Source of the DNA: Xanthomonas chitinilytica
GTDB lineage: Bacteria; Pseudomonadota; Gammaproteobacteria; Xanthomonadales; Xanthomonadaceae
DNA length: 64,000 bases
Direction of reading: 5' to 3'
Assembly: GCF_026107455.2 (NCBI RefSeq)
Contig: NZ_JAPCHY010000013.1
Span: 62,001-126,000, forward strand
A model generated the notes under the pieces. That model did no database searches and was not told the origin of the DNA. It saw only the letters and a list, made by a program, of their open reading frames with translations. Within the stretch, counting starts at the first letter, position 1. The number at the start of each line of letters is the position of its first letter. Shown here piece by piece: positions 45,515 through 53,349 of the stretch. A program made the position numbers and the translations under genes.

Positions 45515-45948
45515 CGAGCCGTACCCCTATGTGCGCTGCGCAAGGTATGAGCTTTAGCGTTGGCGGATGGAAATCTGGACAATGTGCGTCTGCTCGCTAT
45601 TCATGCCAAGCACGATGTCTATCTTGTCCTGCTGTACTTCCCAATAAGCCCTCGAGTCCGGCGCATCCGGCCGCGGTGGGTTGGGCTCGGTGCCAGGCCA
45701 CTGGCTGCCAAGGCATCACCGGCCGTGAATCTGACCCCGGCTTTTCCCTTCGGTCGGCCGCTGGTTGCCATTTCTTCCGCCTGAGCCCTCACTCAAGAAC
45801 GGTCGAACGAACTTCAGGCAACGACCCATACGGCGAGGCCATGCATCGGCACGCATGGCGATATGATAGGCCCGGGTCGACCCGGCATGCTCCTTGTCAT
45901 GGAGCCTTCGAGATCGCCCTCAAGGACAGTTCACAGCGACGGAGGTTG
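45515..45948. other. Decayed-looking intergenic stretch
   Basis: This stretch of about 430 bases is lower in GC than the surroundings and has frequent stops in all frames. Apart from the possible remnant at 45554-45715 I see no gene. It fits the debris of a lost effector or immunity locus. Confidence 0.4.
45554..45715 (-). pseudogene. Possible C-terminal remnant of a small gene
   Basis: The minus-strand frame read from 45715 to the TAA at 45554-45556 gives ...PPRPDAPDSRAYWEVQQD followed by KIDIVLGMNSEQTHIVQIS. The second part looks like genuine beta-strand protein rather than a GC-rich shadow. A TGA lies just upstream (45716-45718) and there is no start codon, so this would be the tail of a broken gene. 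It lies directly upstream of the effector remnant on the same strand. Its identity is unknown. Confidence 0.25.
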
Positions 45949-46449
45949 ATGGCATTCATGATCGATGCAATCGCACGCAGGTATTTCCAGGGGATTTCCC
46001 GCAGCACCCTTTCATCCCTGCTCGTACTGATGGCCCTCATGACCGGCACGGCGCTGGCATCGGAAGGCGACAAACGGGCCGATCGCAAGGCCGATGCCTG
46101 GATAGGACGGGACGCCAGCGAACTGCTGCTGCAGATGCGCGTTGACGGCGGCCGCGTCAACATCGAGGAAGACGACGAGAAGGGCGAGACCCGGTACACG
46201 TGGTCGACCTGGAACCCCGCCTGGACGGAAACCACCACCTACCAGGGCGATGTGATCGGCATGACCCCGGGGGCCAAGGGCGGGCCGTCGACCCCGATCT
46301 TCGGACAAGGCACAACGGTGAAGACCCATCACCCCGCCACCCACCGCTGCAACATCACCTTCATCGCGGACATGGAGGGGATCATTCGCAGCTGGCGCTA
46401 TACCGGTTCCCGGTGCGCCAACGATATCGACAAGCCCAAGGCGAAGTAA
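45949..46449 (+). CDS. Small exported protein of unknown function
   Basis: This is a 166-residue protein with a Sec signal (LSSLLVLMALMTGTALASEG). The mature part starts with a charged stretch (EGDKRADRKADAWIGRDASELLLQM) and ends with two cysteines 23 residues apart (HRCNITFIAD...GSRCAND), probably a disulfide. ATG 45949 is 3 bases after GGAGG. ATG 45958 is the alternative start with a 12-base gap. No family is recognised. It is 35 bases upstream of the next exported-protein gene. Confidence 0.7.
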   Translation: MAFMIDAIARRYFQGISRSTLSSLLVLMALMTGTALASEGDKRADRKADAWIGRDASELLLQMRVDGGRVNIEEDDEKGETRYTWSTWNPAWTETTTYQGDVIGMTPGAKGGPSTPIFGQGTTVKTHHPATHRCNITFIADMEGIIRSWRYTGSRCANDIDKPKAK

Positions 46450-46484
46450 CGCACATCACCCAATCCACCTGTAAGGACACTCAC

Positions 46485-46973
46485 ATGCTCGACACTGCTG
46501 CCAAGAAATTCCTTGCCCTTTCGTTCGCCGCGCTCTTCATGCTCGCGGCTCCCTCCCTGCACGCCCAGAGCAAATCCCGGCCGGGTGTGATCGAGGACAT
46601 CCAGCCCATCGAGAACAAGGGCGATGACGAGGGCAGGAAGACGAAATTCGGACGTGCCATTGGTCGGGTCACCGGATCGGCAGCCGGCGTGCTGGCGAAT
46701 GCCGGAGTGGCCAAATCCGGTGCCGGCGACAATGTCGTGGCCAGTTCCGTCGTGCGGGCGGCCCCGACCTATGCGGCGCAAGCCGGCGAGGAACTGGGCG
46801 CCAAAGTCGCGGGCCCCGGCGAAAGCGTCCGCTACATGGTCAAGGTGCGGCTGGACAGCGGCCGGGTGATGTCGCTGCCCCAGCTGAGCGGGCAGATCAG
46901 CGGCATGAAGGTGGGCGATCGCATCCTGGTGGAAGGCCGGGGCGACGAGGCGACGATCCATCGGGCGCAATGA
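46485..46973 (+). CDS. Exported protein with SlyB-like features
   Basis: The 162-residue protein has a Sec signal ending SLHAQS. The middle is Gly/Ala-rich (GRVTGSAAGVLANAGVAKSG), recalling a glycine-zipper. The C-terminal strand pattern VRYMVKVRLDSGRVMSLPQ and VGDRILVEG resembles the end of SlyB/PcP outer-membrane proteins. There is no lipobox cysteine, unlike SlyB. The order behind the previous exported-protein gene suggests co-transcription. The function is unknown. Confidence 0.65.
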   Translation: MLDTAAKKFLALSFAALFMLAAPSLHAQSKSRPGVIEDIQPIENKGDDEGRKTKFGRAIGRVTGSAAGVLANAGVAKSGAGDNVVASSVVRAAPTYAAQAGEELGAKVAGPGESVRYMVKVRLDSGRVMSLPQLSGQISGMKVGDRILVEGRGDEATIHRAQ

Positions 46974-47222
46974 CGCGCAAGGCACTACCCCCGCTGCAAG
47001 GAAGGATCCGACCAGCAAGGCAGGAGGCCAGGCCGACCCTTCCATAGCCGTGGACCTCGGTTGTCGCCCAATCGGGGGCGGAGATGGCGGCCGATGACGG
47101 AAGGTGGCCAACCCACCTTCCGTCAATGCTTTTCGCGGTGCATCATCCAGCAGTCGCCGCCAATGTGCGGGCTTGCGGCATTCGGCTCCTCAACTGGAAC
47201 CCCACCAGCCACGGTGATCCGC

Positions 47223-47933
47223 ATGAAGGGAATTCCGGCCACGTTCGCGGTACTGCTATCCATCGTCGCCCTTGCACGATCCAGGCCGCAGGTGAACGTT
47301 CGCCTGGATGCTCCTCCCCCCTCTCCACCCGTCGATCCGGAGCGTGGAATCTTCTATGGCGCCACCCTTTCGGCGTGGTACGCATCGGCGATGGAGCACG
47401 ACAAGAGTCTGCTGACCTTGTCCACTGCCGGCATCGGACTGCTTGTCGGTTTCATGTCGTCCAGGGCAGCGGGGGGCATGCTGCCATTCTGGCTGCTGGT
47501 CGGTGGGATGATCGCGTTCCTATTGACCATCCTGCTGGTGCTGCGGATCTATCACGTCAACAAGTCCTATCTGGAACGGATCATCAGGAGCGAGGACTCC
47601 CCCGATGAGGACGACGGCGGAATGGACGATGCCCGCCTCAAGAGACTCGATCTTGCCGCGAATGTGCTGTTCCTGATCGGCGCAAGCCTATCGGCGGTAC
47701 TGGGTGGGGTAATCGCATATTCGACCCACCGCCCGCCACAGGCGCCGCTGCTCCCCTCCGAGCCCGTTTCCGCAGCTGAAAAGCCATCCGCCGGAGATCC
47801 GGTTCCCGTACCCGCCCCTCAACGACCCGACGAGGATGGCAGCGCAAACCATGGCCACCGGATGCCGGCCCCACCGGAAAGCCGACCACAGGGCGATCCG
47901 CCCCCCATGGAGAACGCCCGGTCGGACAACTGA
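47223..47933 (+). CDS. Membrane protein of unknown function with Pro-rich tail
   Basis: The 236-residue protein has hydrophobic helices at LLTLSTAGIGLLVGFMS, LPFWLLVGGMIAFLLTILLVL and LAANVLFLIGASLSAVLGGVIAY. An acidic cytosolic-type loop (SEDSPDEDDGGMDD) lies between the last two, and a Pro/Ala-rich C-terminal tail follows. The segment ATLSAWYASAMEHDKSLLTL is typical of an uncharacterised small membrane family. The start at ATG 47223 is uncertain because no good ribosome site is seen. A short basic gene follows. Confidence 0.7.
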   Translation: MKGIPATFAVLLSIVALARSRPQVNVRLDAPPPSPPVDPERGIFYGATLSAWYASAMEHDKSLLTLSTAGIGLLVGFMSSRAAGGMLPFWLLVGGMIAFLLTILLVLRIYHVNKSYLERIIRSEDSPDEDDGGMDDARLKRLDLAANVLFLIGASLSAVLGGVIAYSTHRPPQAPLLPSEPVSAAEKPSAGDPVPVPAPQRPDEDGSANHGHRMPAPPESRPQGDPPPMENARSDN

Positions 47934-47958
47934 CGACAAGACTCACCAGGAGCGTGGC

Positions 47959-48159
47959 ATGAGTACGATGCATCCGGGAGCGCAGCGACCGAAATCCTCC
48001 TTGGCCGAAAAGCTCAGAGGCTTGGTCGAATATGTCTTCGCCAGCTTAAGAGGCGCCGGCGGCCTACGCCGCGAGAAGAAGGACACTTCCGACCCCCCCC
48101 GGCAGAAGCGGGAGCAGGTCCCGCAGGACAAGCCCCGGAACAAGCCCGAGAGTCGCTGA
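47959..48159 (+). CDS. Small basic protein
   Basis: The 66-residue, lysine/arginine-rich protein starts at ATG 47959, with AGGAGC 5-10 bases upstream. The N-terminal half could form an amphipathic helix (SLAEKLRGLVEYVFASLRG). The rest is disordered and polar. It lies 25 bases after the membrane-protein gene and may be co-expressed. No family is recognised. Confidence 0.5.
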   Translation: MSTMHPGAQRPKSSLAEKLRGLVEYVFASLRGAGGLRREKKDTSDPPRQKREQVPQDKPRNKPESR

Positions 48160-48184
48160 CAAGGCCGCCGCGGCGCGGCGAGCC

Positions 48185-48685
48185 TCACTCCTCTCCCTGC
48201 CGATCCACGTCGCAATCCGGCCCCTCGCAGTTCTCCGCCGCCCGCCGCAACTGGTCCTCGCTGAGCGGCGGCGGCCGGGCAAGCGCGGACTGGATCTGGT
48301 CGCGGCCGCCGGTGAGCTTGTGCACGCCCTTGCCGGCGGCCATCAGCCCGTAGTTGATGCCAAGGAAGATGTAGCCGCCGCTCATGCTGACCTGCTCGGG
48401 CGTGGGCGGCTCGCTCCACGAGCGGCTGAAGCGGTTGGACTCCACCCGGATCGGATTCCTGAAACGATACAGGTCCAGCGGCTGGTCGTCCTCGGGCTTG
48501 AGCGCACGCACTTCGTCCAGGGTCTTGACCTCGTCCCCGGCCGTATCCGGCAACTCCAACGCCGGTAGCGCTTCCTGTGCCTGTACCGGACCGGTCGGCA
48601 TCAGGCCGACCGCCATTACCCCCAGCCATCCGTACTTTGTCACTGCCCGACCTTGGCGATTACCCGGGAGCGGCAGCTTACGCAT
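48185..48685 (-). CDS. Small exported protein of unknown function
   Basis: The 166-residue protein starts at ATG 48685 (MRKLPLPGN). A signal-like segment YGWLGVMAVGLMPTGPVQAQ is followed by a conserved-looking DEVRALKPEDDQPLDLYRF, a hydrophobic GGYIFLGINYGLMAAGKG and a C-terminal CEGPDCDVD with two cysteines. It could be a periplasmic or membrane-anchored protein. It converges with the small basic gene. Its function and family are unknown. Confidence 0.65.
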   Translation of the reverse strand: MRKLPLPGNRQGRAVTKYGWLGVMAVGLMPTGPVQAQEALPALELPDTAGDEVKTLDEVRALKPEDDQPLDLYRFRNPIRVESNRFSRSWSEPPTPEQVSMSGGYIFLGINYGLMAAGKGVHKLTGGRDQIQSALARPPPLSEDQLRRAAENCEGPDCDVDRQGEE

Positions 48686-48858
48686 CGCTCCTTCAATTTT
48701 CGTTGATCGCGCAGTGACGTCCATTACCGGCGGTTGATAATGTTGCGGCGCGTGGACACACGCTGCCCCGGGGGAATCGGGGACACCAAGCCTCTCCATG
48801 GCAAGGAACGGCCAGGCATACGAAGCCGTATCCGTACACCAACGAAAGGAGAGGCGTC

Positions 48859-49203
48859 TTGATTATTTGGGGACCGAAGGCCCGGCAGAGCAAGGGCGAG
48901 ACCGGTTCGTTCTTCTGCCCGGAATGCCGGGACGACCGGAGCTGCACCCAGGTCAAGTAGTCGCGGTATTTCACCTTGCACTTCATACCGCTGTTTCCGA
49001 CAGAAACGCTGTCCACCCACATGCAATGCGGAAGCTGCGACAGCCGGTTCAACGACTCGGTACTGGGCTACTCCCGGGAGCAGATCCTGGCGGCGGTCTC
49101 GCCGTGGAGATGCGATGGCTGTGGCAACGCCAACCCGGCCCAGCAGGACAGCTGCCTGGGCTGCGGCAACGGCAAGGCTTTGCCGCCGGAACTTCCGGCC
49201 TGA
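48859..49203 (+). pseudogene. Zinc-ribbon protein gene interrupted by an in-frame TAG
   Basis: A TTG at 48859 behind AAAGGAGAGG opens IIWGPKARQSKGETGSFFCP then ECRDDRSCTQVK. A TAG stops it at 48958-48960, and the same frame continues SRYFTLHFIPLFPTETLS, THMQCGSCDSRFN and so on to TGA at 49203. The pattern (I-I-W-G, CPxC, RYFTL-FIPLFP, CxxC) is that of a small zinc-ribbon family, and a second CxxC...CxxC ribbon lies at the C-terminus. Intact relatives read through the position of the TAG. Unless suppressed or a sequencing error, the gene is broken. ATG 48976 could yield a 75-residue C-terminal piece. Confidence 0.75.
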
Positions 49204-49337
49204 ACCGGGACGGGGCATTGCCCGCTCCCTGTCCCGCAGCGCGGGACGGGACGATGCGGTGGAATCCCATCCTGTCCTGTCTCATGGGTTGAGACGCCGA
49301 TGTGCTTCCATGTCGCCCTTTGATCGGCAGTACGCGC

Positions 49338-51836
49338 ATGGCGTTTTCCCTCGCTCCCCGCACCGAAGCCAGCGAACGGGCGCTGGCGACCACCGATGGC
49401 CTGCCCTCGCGCGATGGTGCGCTGCTCGGCCAGCGGCTGGCGCGGCGCTACCGCGACCGGATCACCGGCAGCTTCACCATTCCCGGCCGCGAGGGCAGCT
49501 ACGCGCCGATCCCCGACGACGTGCCCGACGCGCTGAAGGCGGCGCTGCAGGCACGCGGCATCGAGCAGTTGTATTCGCACCAGGCCGAGGCGTGGGCGGC
49601 GACGCAGCGCGGCGAGAACGTCGCCATCGTCACCCCCACCGCCTCGGGCAAGTCGCTGTGCTACACGCTGCCGGTGGTGAGCGCGGCGATGCAGGGCAAG
49701 GCCGGGGCGCCGGCTTCAAAGGCACTCTTCCTGTTCCCGACCAAGGCGCTGGCGCAGGACCAGGTGGCCGAGCTGCTGGAACTCAACCGCGCCGGCGAGC
49801 TGGGCGTAAAGGCCTTCACCTTCGACGGCGATACGCCGGGCGATGCGCGGCAGGCGATCCGCCTGCACGGCGACATCGTGGTCAGCAACCCGGACATGCT
49901 GCACCAGGCGATCCTGCCGCACCACACCAAGTGGGCGCAGTTCTTCGAGAACCTGCGCTACGTGGTGATCGACGAGATCCACACCTATCGCGGCGTGTTC
50001 GGCAGCCACGTCACCAACGTGATCCGCCGGCTCAAGCGCATCTGCGCGTTCTACGGCGTGCAACCGCAGTTCATCCTGTGCTCGGCCACCATCGGCAACC
50101 CGCACGCGCATGCGCAGGCGCTGGTCGAGGAGCGCGTGCATGCGATCACCGAATCCGGCGCACCCAGCGGGCCGAAGCACGTGCTGTTGTGGAACCCGCC
50201 GGTCATCAATCCGGACCTGGGCCTGCGTGCCTCGGCGCGTTCGCAGGCCAACCGCATCGCCCGCATCGCGATCAAATCCGGCTTGAAAACGCTGGTGTTC
50301 GCGCAGACCCGGCTGATGGTCGAGGTGCTGACCAAGTATCTGAAGGACATCTTCGACAACGACCCGCGCAAGCCGGCGCGCATCCGCGCCTACCGCGGCG
50401 GCTACCTGCCCACCGAGCGCCGCGAGGTGGAGCGGGCGATGCGGGCCGGCAACATCGACGGCATCGTCAGTACCTCGGCGCTGGAACTGGGCGTGGATAT
50501 CGGCGCGCTCGACGTGGTGGTGCTCAACGGCTATCCCGGCAGTGTGGCGGCGACCTGGCAGCGCTTCGGCCGCGCCGGCCGCCGCCAGCAGGCCGCGCTC
50601 GGGGTGATGGTTGCCAGCAGCCAGCCGCTGGACCAGTACGTGGTGCGGCACCCGGACTTCTTCGCCAACGCCACGCCGGAACACGCGCGTACCGCGCCCG
50701 ACCAGCCGCTGATCCTGTTCGACCACATCCGCTGCGCCGCGTTCGAACTGCCGTTCCTGAGCGGCGAGCCGTTCGGGCCGATCGACCCGCTGGTGTTCCT
50801 GCAGGCGCTGGCCGAAACCGAGGTGATCCACCAGGAAGGCGACCGCTGGGAATGGATCGCCGACAGCTACCCGGCCAACGCGGTGAGCCTGCGCGCGGTG
50901 GCCGACGGCAACTTCGTGGTGGTGGACCGCAGCGACGGCAAGCAGCAGATCATCGCCGAGGTGGACTATTCCGCTGCCGCGCTCACCTTGTACGAAGGCG
51001 CGATCCACATGGTGCAGAGCACGCCATATCAAGTTGAGCGGTTGGACTGGGAAGGCCGCAAGGCCTACGTCACCCGCACCCACGTGGACTACTACACCGA
51101 CAGCATCGACTTCACCAAGCTCAAGGTGCTGGACCGCTTCGACGGCAACGGCGCCGGGCGCGGCGATTCGCACCACGGCGAGGTGCACGTGGTGCGGCGC
51201 GTGGCCGGCTACAAGAAGATCCGCTACTACACCCACGAGAACATCGGCTACGGCCCGGTCAACCTGCCCGACCAGGAACTGCACACCACCGCGGTGTGGT
51301 GGCAGCTGCCGCAGGCCACGCTGCTGCGCAGCTTCGCGCAGAAGCAGGACGCGCTGGATGGCTTCCTCGGCGCGGCCTATGCGCTGCACATCGTCGCCAC
51401 CGTGGCGGTGATGGCCGATGCGCGCGATTTGCAAAAAGCAGTGGGCAACGGCGACGGCGCGTGGTTCGCGGTGGCCGACCAGAGCGGACGCGGCCAGCTG
51501 CGCGGCAACGAGGGCGGCGAAGGTACGGTGGAGCTGATGCAGAGCTTCGTGCCCACCGTCTATCTGTACGACAACTTCCCCGGTGGCGTGGGTTTGAGCG
51601 AGCCGCTGTGGCAGCGCCAGGGCGAACTGGTACAGCGCGCGCTGGAACTGGTGGAGCGCTGCGACTGCAGCGCCGGCTGCCCGGCCTGCGTTGGCCCGGT
51701 GCTGGCGGCACAGGAAGAAGGCGGTGGCGAGACGCCGCGTTCGCTGGCGTTGAAGGTGCTGTCGCTGCTGTCCGACGAGCGTTGCCAGAGCGTGGCGCCG
51801 GCGCCGGCCGAAGAGGCGCTCGACCTGCTGCCATGA
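49338..51836 (+). CDS. MrfA/YprA-like DEAH helicase with DUF1998 domain
   Basis: The 832-residue superfamily 2 helicase has Walker A TPTASGKS (99-106), DEIH (212-215), motif III in CSATIGNPHAHA, and motif VI in WQRFGRAGRRQQ. The C-terminal DUF1998 region has a metal-binding CDCSAGCPACVG (775-786). In Bacillus, MrfA with MrfB removes mitomycin C damage independently of UvrA. The exonuclease gene directly after, overlapping by 4 bases, makes the same pairing likely here. ATG 49338 gives a normal N-terminus. Confidence 0.92.
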   Translation: MAFSLAPRTEASERALATTDGLPSRDGALLGQRLARRYRDRITGSFTIPGREGSYAPIPDDVPDALKAALQARGIEQLYSHQAEAWAATQRGENVAIVTPTASGKSLCYTLPVVSAAMQGKAGAPASKALFLFPTKALAQDQVAELLELNRAGELGVKAFTFDGDTPGDARQAIRLHGDIVVSNPDMLHQAILPHHTKWAQFFENLRYVVIDEIHTYRGVFGSHVTNVIRRLKRICAFYGVQPQFILCSATIGNPHAHAQALVEERVHAITESGAPSGPKHVLLWNPPVINPDLGLRASARSQANRIARIAIKSGLKTLVFAQTRLMVEVLTKYLKDIFDNDPRKPARIRAYRGGYLPTERREVERAMRAGNIDGIVSTSALELGVDIGALDVVVLNGYPGSVAATWQRFGRAGRRQQAALGVMVASSQPLDQYVVRHPDFFANATPEHARTAPDQPLILFDHIRCAAFELPFLSGEPFGPIDPLVFLQALAETEVIHQEGDRWEWIADSYPANAVSLRAVADGNFVVVDRSDGKQQIIAEVDYSAAALTLYEGAIHMVQSTPYQVERLDWEGRKAYVTRTHVDYYTDSIDFTKLKVLDRFDGNGAGRGDSHHGEVHVVRRVAGYKKIRYYTHENIGYGPVNLPDQELHTTAVWWQLPQATLLRSFAQKQDALDGFLGAAYALHIVATVAVMADARDLQKAVGNGDGAWFAVADQSGRGQLRGNEGGEGTVELMQSFVPTVYLYDNFPGGVGLSEPLWQRQGELVQRALELVERCDCSAGCPACVGPVLAAQEEGGGETPRSLALKVLSLLSDERCQSVAPAPAEEALDLLP

Positions 51837-53089
51837 GCATCAGCCTGGACAAGTTGAAGGCGCTGCGGAAGCAGGCCGGACATGCGGATGCGACGGCAAA
51901 ACCTTCGAGCGCGATACCGGCGCCTTCGAACGAGGATGCGCGGGTTTCGGATGCAGCAGGTTCTGCCGCTTCGGATGCCCCTGCGCTTTCGCGACCCGTA
52001 CCGTTCGCGCCTGCGCATGATCCAGCCGTTGTAGGAGCGACGTCAGTCGCGAAGCCGGCGCGGGCGGATGTCGAGGCATTGCCTTCGGCTACGTCCGGTT
52101 CTTTGCCGGCTGCGGAAGCATCTGCGGCTTCGCGACTGACGTCGCTCCTACAAGGTGGCCGCCCCATCCCGCGAACGGTCGAACCCATCCGCGAGAATTC
52201 GGTATTCGGCTGGGTCGAGCAGATACAACATAAGACAGCGACACCTGCACCCGTACCGGCCGCGCGTCCCACCCGCCGCGTGCACGATGGCGACGCGTTG
52301 CGGCGCCTGTTGGCCACGCGCAACCGCGCGGTGGCACCGGCGTCGCGCGCGGAACGCGCCGGAGCGCTGGACCGCGAACTGCCCGGCCGCGAGGTCGCCC
52401 CCGGCCTGCGCCTGATCGAGGCGTTCCTGCCGCAACCGGTACCGCAGCAGCCGCTCTCGCTCGCCTTCGCCAAACGCCCGGAGGAAGCGGTGGCGCCGCA
52501 GGACCTGCTGTTCTTCGACACCGAGACCACCGGGCTGGCCGGCGGCACCGGTACCCGCGCCTTCATGATCGGCGCGGCCGACTGGCGGCACGATCCGCAG
52601 CGCGGCCCCGGGCTGCGCGTGCGCCAGCTGCTGATGGCGACGATGGCCGCCGAGGGCGCGATGCTGGAGGCGTTCGCGGCCTGGCTGGCGCCGGGCACGG
52701 TGCTGTCCAGCTACAACGGCCGCTGCTACGACGCGCCGTTGCTCAAGACCCGCTACCGCCTGGCCCGGCGCGGCGATCCGCTGTCGGCGCTGGATCACGT
52801 GGACCTGCTGTTCCCCACCCGCCGCCGCTACCGCGGCACCTGGGAGAACTGCCGGCTGACGACCATCGAGCGCCAGCTGCTGCGCATCCAGCGCGAGGAC
52901 GACCTGCCCGGCAGCGAGGCGCCGGCGGCGTGGCTGGCCTGGCTGCGCGGTGGCAGCGCGCGCAACCTGCGCCGCGTCGGCGAGCACAACCACCAGGACG
53001 TGGTGACGCTGGCACAGCTGTTCCAGCGGCTGGTGCAGGCCGAAGCCGAGGAACGCGCGGCACCGCCGCCGGATGCGATCCCAGGCTGA
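51833..53089 (+). CDS. MrfB/YprB-like RNase H-fold exonuclease, with in-frame REP pair
   Basis: The 418-residue protein has a DEDD-type exonuclease domain from about 215: FFDTETTGLAGG (Asp229, Glu231), LSSYNGRCYDAPLL and HNHQDVVTL. Its start overlaps the helicase stop (ATGA), as in mrfAB pairs. The N-terminal 200 residues are disordered and carry an odd insert. Residues about 66-106 are coded by the two arms of a REP element and the sequence between them (VVGATSVAKPA ... ASRLTSLLQGG). The exonuclease domain itself is untouched, so activity is likely retained. Confidence 0.9.
   Translation: MSISLDKLKALRKQAGHADATAKPSSAIPAPSNEDARVSDAAGSAASDAPALSRPVPFAPAHDPAVVGATSVAKPARADVEALPSATSGSLPAAEASAASRLTSLLQGGRPIPRTVEPIRENSVFGWVEQIQHKTATPAPVPAARPTRRVHDGDALRRLLATRNRAVAPASRAERAGALDRELPGREVAPGLRLIEAFLPQPVPQQPLSLAFAKRPEEAVAPQDLLFFDTETTGLAGGTGTRAFMIGAADWRHDPQRGPGLRVRQLLMATMAAEGAMLEAFAAWLAPGTVLSSYNGRCYDAPLLKTRYRLARRGDPLSALDHVDLLFPTRRRYRGTWENCRLTTIERQLLRIQREDDLPGSEAPAAWLAWLRGGSARNLRRVGEHNHQDVVTLAQLFQRLVQAEAEERAAPPPDAIPG
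52030..52152. repeat. REP pair inside the mrfB-like coding sequence
   Basis: TGTAGGAGCGACGTCAGTCG begins at 52030, and its reverse complement ends at 52152. The arms are about 26 bases around a 70-base centre. The core equals the elements at 0.4 and 22.4 kb, which lie between genes. Here the element is wholly inside a gene and keeps the frame open. Confidence 0.9.
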
Positions 53090-53107
53090 TATCGGGCGCC
53101 GGCGGCC

Positions 53108-53301
53108 GCGCATCCAGCGCGAGAACGACCTGCCCGACGGCATGGCTGGCCTGGCTGCGCGGCGGCAGCGCACGCTACCTGCGCCGCGTCGGCGGGCACA
53201 ACCACCAGGACGTGGTGACGCTGGCACAGCTGTTCCAGCGGCTGGTGCAGGCCGAAGCCGAGGAACGCGCGGCACCGCCGCCGGATGCGGTTCGCGGCTG
53301 A
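53108..53301 (+). pseudogene. Degraded duplicate of the mrfB-like 3' end
   Basis: From GCATCCAGCGCGAGAACGAC at about 53108 to the TGA at 53299-53301, the sequence repeats the last 200 bases of the mrfB-like gene (52884-53089). It has few substitutions and a gap near 53145 that shifts the frame. The frame ending at 53301 reads AWLAWLRGGSARYLRRVG and on to ...PPPDAVRG, as in the parent. It has no start or catalytic core, so it is a tail fragment left by a local duplication. Confidence 0.85.
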
Positions 53302-53349
53302 ACCGGCATCGCCCGTGGCGCGGTGCCGCGGGCGATGCGTGGCAGCGGC

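Noticed and set aside
48798-49292. Plus-strand frame of 164 codons overlapping the zinc-ribbon region
   Set aside because: It is out of frame with the recognisable CxxC and FIPLFP motifs, so the zinc-ribbon frame is the real one.
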